Of a stretch of DNA of 64,000 nucleotides, positions 59,976-64,000 are shown one piece after another. Under the pieces are notes generated by a model. It was not told where the DNA came from. It did no database searches and was given only the letters and a program-made list of their open reading frames with translations. The stretch is from Clostridia bacterium (GTDB lineage Bacteria; Bacillota; Clostridia; Christensenellales; Maliibacteriaceae), in NCBI GenBank assembly GCA_017431145.1, contig JAFRLQ010000033.1, forward strand, positions 1 through 64,000. Direction: 5' to 3'. The position numbers and the translations under genes are program-made. Position 1 is the stretch's first letter. The number at the start of each line of letters is the position of its first letter.

Positions 59976-61384
59976 CCGTTCTGGTCCTGGAGTCCAGCAC
60001 CAGTTCTGCCAAGGCGCTTCTGTATTCCTCCGTACGCGGACAGATCCGCACGAAGACCCGCCCATACGGCAGGATGTACGAAGACATCACGATCCACGAC
60101 GCGGAAAAGGTCTTTCAGGAGACTGCCGCTCTGGGAAAAGAAGTTCTGCAGGGCGAGCATGCGGACGTGATCGCGCTGTCCGGGACATGGCACAGCGTGA
60201 TGCTGACCGAAGAAGACGGCACGCCGGTCACGCCGGTGCGCGAGTGGTCCAACACGGAAGCGTCGGATCTTTGCCGCGCCCAGCGCAGGGACGCGGACTA
60301 CGCCCGCGCGTACTACCACAGGACGGGCTGCATGGTGAGCGCCATCTATCCGTTCTTCAAGCTGCGCATGCTGAAGGAAAGAGGATACGATCTTTCCCGG
60401 TACCGCGTGATGGGACAGGGCTCCTACAACGGGTTCCGGCTCACGGGACGCTTTGAGGTCACGGACTGCATGGCGTCAGGATCCGGCCTTCTCAACACGC
60501 ATGAAAAGACTTATGACAGGGAAGCGCTGAAGGAGCTCGGGATCTGCGAGGATCAGCTCGGAAAGCTCATCTCCTTCAGGGACACGGCGCCTCTGACGGT
60601 CGAAGGCGCGGCGCTGCTCGGCACGGACGCGGGGATCCCCGTGGTCGCGGCAGGCTCCGACGGGGGCCTCAACCAGGTGGGGGCAGGCGCGCTGAAGGAA
60701 GGCGTCATGACGTTCTCCGTCGGGACGAGCGGCGCGATCCGCCTTGCGACGCAGCAGCCGATCCTGCCTGAGGATCCGGGGACCTGGTGCTACCTTTCCC
60801 CGGTGGGATATCTCTCCGGCGCGGCGACGTCCGGCTGCTGCAACTGCATCGACTGGTGCAGGGAGAAATTGTTTCCGAAGGATATGTCCTACGCGGACAT
60901 CGAGGCGGGATTCACCGGAAAGGAGACGGAGCCGGTGTTCCTTCCGTTCCTGTTCGGGGAACGCTGTCCCGGATGGCGTGACGAGCGTCAGGGCGGCTTC
61001 GTTGACGTGAAGGGCTATCATGATGCGTACGACCTGTACCGCGCGGTGCAGGAGGGGACGCTGATGAACCTGTATCACTGCTACAGGATGCTGGTGAAAG
61101 AGAACGGGAGACCGAACCGTATCATGCTGTCCGGCGGGATCCTGGCATCGAAGAGATGGACGCAGATGTGCGCGGACCTGTTCGGAGAGGACATGGAGAT
61201 CGCGGATCTGGACCAGAGCTCGATCCTGGGCGGCGCGGTGCTCGGACTCACAGTTGCCGGAGCACTGGAGAGACCGGAGGACTTTGAGGTGCATATCGAA
61301 CGAACGGTGCATCCGGATCCGTCGATGAGAAACAGCTACGATGACAAGTTCGCGAGGTACCTGGACTGGTACGCGCGGACCTGA
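59963..61384 (+). CDS. FGGY-family sugar kinase, gluconokinase-like
   Basis: 473 residues. FGGY features: N-terminal LESSTSSAKALLY (phosphate-binding start), VGTSGAIRL (ATP-binding), SDGGLNQVGAG and the C-terminal IMLSGGILASKRWTQM. Its neighbours, a KduD-like reductase and 6-phosphogluconate dehydrogenase, make gluconate (giving 6-phosphogluconate) the likely substrate. Another aldonate or ketose cannot be excluded. The gene starts 13 bp inside gnd; the ATG has TACGTTATGG upstream and thus a weak site, relying on coupling. Confidence 0.88.
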   Translation: MGEVTVLVLESSTSSAKALLYSSVRGQIRTKTRPYGRMYEDITIHDAEKVFQETAALGKEVLQGEHADVIALSGTWHSVMLTEEDGTPVTPVREWSNTEASDLCRAQRRDADYARAYYHRTGCMVSAIYPFFKLRMLKERGYDLSRYRVMGQGSYNGFRLTGRFEVTDCMASGSGLLNTHEKTYDREALKELGICEDQLGKLISFRDTAPLTVEGAALLGTDAGIPVVAAGSDGGLNQVGAGALKEGVMTFSVGTSGAIRLATQQPILPEDPGTWCYLSPVGYLSGAATSGCCNCIDWCREKLFPKDMSYADIEAGFTGKETEPVFLPFLFGERCPGWRDERQGGFVDVKGYHDAYDLYRAVQEGTLMNLYHCYRMLVKENGRPNRIMLSGGILASKRWTQMCADLFGEDMEIADLDQSSILGGAVLGLTVAGALERPEDFEVHIERTVHPDPSMRNSYDDKFARYLDWYART

Positions 61385-61440
61385 CATACAAAATGATTCA
61401 GACAACGCCGCACAGGGCGGCAGAATACACGGAGGACAGA

Positions 61441-62073
61441 ATGATGGATGTTATGGAAAAGGTCAGGGAACTGAAGATCCTGCCTGTGATCAAGATCGAC
61501 GACGCAAAAGACGCGCTGCCTCTGGCAAAAGCGCTGATCGATGGGGGACTTCCGGCGGCGGAAGTCACGTTCCGTACAGACGCGGCGGAGGAATCGATCC
61601 GCGCGATCTGCGCGGCTTACCCCGACATGCTGGTCGGCGCAGGCTCCCTTACGAGCGTGGAGCAGGCGAAGGCGGCATACGCGGCCGGCGCAAAGTTTTT
61701 CGTTTCCGCGGGCTTCCACAGGGGCGTCGCGGAATACGCGACGGAAAACGGGATCCCGTATTTCCCGGGGATCTGCACGCCTTCCGAGCTCATGTGGCTC
61801 GTGGAGTTCGGTCTTCCCGTCGCAAAGTTCTTCCCGGCGGGACAGATGGGCGGTGTCAAGACGATCAAGGCGATCGCAGCTGCGTTCCCGAACATGCTCT
61901 TCATGCCCACAGGCGGCGTGAACGCGGCGAATATCAAGGAGTATCTGGCATATGAGAAGATCATCGCCTGCGGCGGCAGCTGGATGGTCAAGGACACGCT
62001 GATCAACGAGGGGCGCTTCGACGAGATCACGCGTCTCACGAAAGAAGCCATGGCTCTGATCCATGGGGAATAA
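61441..62073 (+). CDS. eda: 2-dehydro-3-deoxyphosphogluconate (KDPG) aldolase
   Basis: 210 residues. Splits KDPG into pyruvate and glyceraldehyde 3-phosphate. E41 (AEVTFRT) and the Schiff-base lysine K129 (AKFFPAGQ) are present, as is PTGGVN. I start at ATG 61441 after GGAGGACAG; the frame is open 16 codons upstream, and the next ATG (61444) is possible. No phosphogluconate dehydratase (edd) or KDG kinase gene is visible in the window, so its substrate must come from elsewhere or the aldolase acts on a related compound. Confidence 0.94.
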   Translation: MMDVMEKVRELKILPVIKIDDAKDALPLAKALIDGGLPAAEVTFRTDAAEESIRAICAAYPDMLVGAGSLTSVEQAKAAYAAGAKFFVSAGFHRGVAEYATENGIPYFPGICTPSELMWLVEFGLPVAKFFPAGQMGGVKTIKAIAAAFPNMLFMPTGGVNAANIKEYLAYEKIIACGGSWMVKDTLINEGRFDEITRLTKEAMALIHGE

Positions 62074-62084
62074 GGAGAAACGAT

Positions 62085-63038
62085 ATGAAGATTCTTGTAT
62101 CACCTACATCGATGTGCATCCATCAGGATTGTGAGGCCATGCGGACGCTGAAGGCGTTCACCGACGACATCGTGATCAGCCCCTATCCGCGCAACATGAC
62201 GGCGGAGGAGCTGATGGAGCTGATCGAGGACGTGGACGGCGTCGTGGCCGGCACGGACGATTTCAATGCGGACGTCATCGCCAAGGCGAACAAACTGAAG
62301 GTCATCTCCCGCTACGGCGCGGGCGTGGACTCCGTGGATCTTGCGGCGGCGAAGGCCAAGGGCATCGCGGTCACCAATACGCCCGGCGCGAACGCGCAGG
62401 CGGTGGCGGAACTGGCATTCGGACACATGATGGCGCTGGCGCGGAAAACGGAGTATCAGTCCAAGGCGCTGCAGAGCGGCAAATGGGTCAGCGTCGTCGG
62501 CAAGCAGATGATGGGCAAGACCGTCGGCATTCTGGGCTACGGCAACATCGGAAGACGTTTCGCGAAGATGGCAAAGGGCTTGGACATGACGGTTCTGGCG
62601 TATGATCCGTATCTTTCCGCGGACAGGATCCGCGAGACCGGCGCGGAACCCGCCACGCTGGATGAGATCTTCACGCAGGCGGATGCCATCACGGTCCATA
62701 TGCCGCTGACTCCCGAAACGAAACACCTGATCGGAGCGGAAGCCATTGCGAAGATGAGGGACGACGTCATCCTGATCAACACGGCCCGCGGAGGGATCAT
62801 CGATGAGGAAGCCGCGTACGACGGCCTCGTATCCGGAAAGATCTGGGGCCTTGCGCTTGACGTCTACGAGACGGAACCGCCGATGGGCTCCAAACTCTTC
62901 GAACTGGACAACGTGATCTCCACGCCTCATGCCGGCGCGCACACTTTTGAAGCGGTCGAGAACATGGGCAATATGTCCGTGAAGAACTGCATCGACGTGC
63001 TGTCCGGAAACGACTGCCCGTTCATCGTAAACAGATAA
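62085..63038 (+). CDS. D-2-hydroxyacid dehydrogenase (phosphoglycerate-dehydrogenase-like)
   Basis: 317 residues. NAD-binding GILGYGNIGRRF (about 146-157), catalytic Arg in NTARGGIID, Glu in DVYETEPP and His in STPHAGAHT. It oxidises or reduces a D-2-hydroxy acid. As the last gene of the hexonate operon (12 bp after the aldolase) it may act on a sugar-acid product, not on serine synthesis. GGAGAAACG before the ATG; a strong terminator follows. Confidence 0.92.
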   Translation: MKILVSPTSMCIHQDCEAMRTLKAFTDDIVISPYPRNMTAEELMELIEDVDGVVAGTDDFNADVIAKANKLKVISRYGAGVDSVDLAAAKAKGIAVTNTPGANAQAVAELAFGHMMALARKTEYQSKALQSGKWVSVVGKQMMGKTVGILGYGNIGRRFAKMAKGLDMTVLAYDPYLSADRIRETGAEPATLDEIFTQADAITVHMPLTPETKHLIGAEAIAKMRDDVILINTARGGIIDEEAAYDGLVSGKIWGLALDVYETEPPMGSKLFELDNVISTPHAGAHTFEAVENMGNMSVKNCIDVLSGNDCPFIVNR

Positions 63039-63054
63039 ACAGAAAGTGAAGGAA

Positions 63055-63087
63055 AAGACCCCGGAGGAGCAATTTCTCCGGGGTCTT
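63055..63087 (+). terminator. intrinsic terminator of the hexonate operon
   Basis: AAGACCCCGGAG (63055-63066), nine-base loop, CTCCGGGGTCTT (63076-63087). Confidence 0.88.
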
Positions 63088-63118
63088 CAATAAAAACAGA
63101 CCGGAAAGGAGAGACGCG

Positions 63119-63208
63119 ATGCAGACGGCATCTGCAGCAGGGCTGCTGCACAACAGGGTATTCCGAAAACCCGGGACACGGAAAGGGCAGGTGAAGGAGG
63201 ATGACTGA
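63119..63208 (+). CDS. 29-residue leader-type reading frame
   Basis: ATG at 63119 with GGAAAGGAGAGACGCG upstream, a strong ribosome binding site. The frame (MQTASAAGLLHNRVFRKPGT ...) ends at 63208, overlapping the next gene's ATG at 63201 by eight bases. Composition is basic. It may be a coupling peptide or a chance frame with a good site. Confidence 0.4.
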   Translation: MQTASAAGLLHNRVFRKPGTRKGQVKEDD

Positions 63209-63617
63209 GATCCTGCTTGTTCTCTGCGGCGTCTTCTATGCCGTGCTTTGTGTGTTTTCCGTTGTGACAGGGCTGATGTACGCTTCGGGAAAGAGAGAAC
63301 TGAACCCGCTGGAACTGTCAGACAGGTTCATGCAGCGTTATGCAGATAAGGACAAACGCAGACGCTTCACCGTCAGGATGGGATGGGTGACGTTTGCCGT
63401 GGGGATCGCGCAGGGCATCGCGGCGCTTGCGTTTTTTCTGCGCGGCAGCGCCGCGCTGTACTGGACCGCGCTGGGTTTCACATTGTTTTCCTTAGCGTCC
63501 GCAGCATGGAAACTGAAAGGGAAGTTCCATGTCTTTCCGCTGTTGAAAGCAGCGGCGTATACCGTGATCCTGGTCCTTCTGCTTCTGCCGGCGGCGAGAG
63601 CATATTTCTTCGGATGA
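63201..63617 (+). CDS. membrane protein with four helices, function unknown
   Basis: 138 residues. Hydrophobic segments at about 4-26, 60-80, 84-103 and 112-133; a charged loop (KDKRRRF) lies between the first and second. It resembles small DUF3784-type membrane proteins in size and layout, but I cannot confirm the family. GGAGG lies immediately upstream of the ATG, too close to be ideal, which supports coupling with the upstream short frame. A lipoprotein gene follows after 10 bp. Confidence 0.7.
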   Translation: MTEILLVLCGVFYAVLCVFSVVTGLMYASGKRELNPLELSDRFMQRYADKDKRRRFTVRMGWVTFAVGIAQGIAALAFFLRGSAALYWTALGFTLFSLASAAWKLKGKFHVFPLLKAAAYTVILVLLLLPAARAYFFG

Positions 63618-63627
63618 TGAGGTTTTT

Positions 63628-64000
63628 ATGAAAAGACTTACTGCAATACTTCTGGTGCTGGCGCTTCTTCTGGGCATGTCGGGCTGCGGAGGCTGCGGGA
63701 AACAGCATGCGCTGCAGACGCTTTCAGGGACGCCCGGGCCGACGCAGGAACCGCCTGCCGTCTGGCGCCTTCAGGGGTTCGATGCAGACGGGGAAATGAC
63801 GGCGATGATCCCCGCGGACTCATCGCGCGTCGTGCTGCAGTACGGAGCGATGCAGACAGGGGATGACCCCGAGACGAATCTGTGGGTACAGAAACTCGCA
63901 CTGTATGATATCGACACGGACAGGCTCGTCAGTGAGACCGAGATGCGCGACGGCTGGGAGGAACAGCTTCTGGGCGTACGCAGGAACGGAGAGATCCTGA
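63628..64000 (+). CDS. lipoprotein, partial (runs off the window)
   Basis: The first 124 residues of a lipoprotein: hydrophobic signal and lipobox LGMSGCGG (Cys at about 20), a Pro/Thr-rich linker, then what looks like the first blade of a beta-propeller-type domain (LWVQKLALYDIDTDRL). Starts with ATG at 63628 after GATGAGG; 10 bp behind the membrane-protein gene, so co-transcribed. The rest lies beyond the window. Confidence 0.7.
   Translation, partial: MKRLTAILLVLALLLGMSGCGGCGKQHALQTLSGTPGPTQEPPAVWRLQGFDADGEMTAMIPADSSRVVLQYGAMQTGDDPETNLWVQKLALYDIDTDRLVSETEMRDGWEEQLLGVRRNGEIL

Noticed and set aside
1-64000. CRISPR arrays, rRNA genes, replication origins and phage structural genes
   Set aside because: No regularly spaced repeats, rRNA sequence, DnaA-box cluster or phage structural proteins were seen.

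Overview
The window reads as a chromosomal segment of a low-to-mid GC Gram-positive anaerobe of the Bacillota, probably a gut or rumen Erysipelotrichales/Clostridia-type organism. This placement is inferred from lipoprotein signals, sortase-anchored surface proteins, zinc-ribbon membrane proteins, an oxygen-labile iron-sulfur serine dehydratase, ferredoxin-domain aldo/keto reductases and strong GGAGG ribosome binding sites. No marker gene fixes the genus. Intrinsic terminators are frequent and help delimit operons.

Layout. 1-131: right end of a TnpB-type (IS200/IS605 or IS607) element, with the tnpB tail and omega-RNA 3' end. 164-1177: a four-helix membrane protein. 1273-3638: a complete IS21-family element with ends, a 5-bp target duplication, istB and an istA interrupted by an amber codon. 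3.7-7.5 kb: an AT-richer accessory patch with a serine recombinase and three lipoproteins, two of which share a domain. 7.7-12.2 kb: operon of two paralogous type-B carboxylesterases and a membrane-anchored metallophosphoesterase. 12.3-15.1 kb: a small protein, an XRE-HTH/Mesh1-like HD fusion, and a beta-helix lipoprotein. 15.2-19.3 kb: purine permease, then the sstT-sdaA serine uptake and deamination operon. 19.7-23.8 kb: a 1377-residue thioester/CnaB adhesin with a VPDTG anchor. 24-25.2 kb: SHOCT protein and two small membrane proteins. 25.3-28.7 kb: URO-D-like enzyme plus MFS transporter, divergent from an AraC regulator.

29.2-36.7 kb is the most unusual locus: a small regulator-like protein, a lipoprotein with the look of an (alpha/alpha)6 glycosidase, a 1199-residue protein joining a processive-type GT2 glycosyltransferase to a Ser/Thr kinase and an outside sensor-like domain, and a membrane pseudokinase of matching architecture. 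I infer a kinase-controlled extracellular glycan synthase.

36.8-50.1 kb holds zinc-ribbon membrane proteins, an SDR, an M29 aminopeptidase, three aldo/keto reductases (two with ferredoxin-like clusters), two AraC regulators each divergent from a reductase, a C_GCAxxG_C_C protein and a Fic protein. A tRNA-Pro(GGG) lies at 50358-50434; its 3' end and terminator are duplicated at 47041-47131, next to a 3' gene remnant. 50.8-57.6 kb: a second VPxTG surface protein, a GH106-like glycosidase, a YhhN membrane protein, a DUF5067-like lipoprotein and a DegV protein. 57.7-63.1 kb: a hexonate/gluconate operon (SDR, 6-phosphogluconate dehydrogenase, FGGY kinase, KDPG aldolase, D-2-hydroxyacid dehydrogenase) behind a recognisable promoter and operator-like hairpin. 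The window ends inside a lipoprotein gene.
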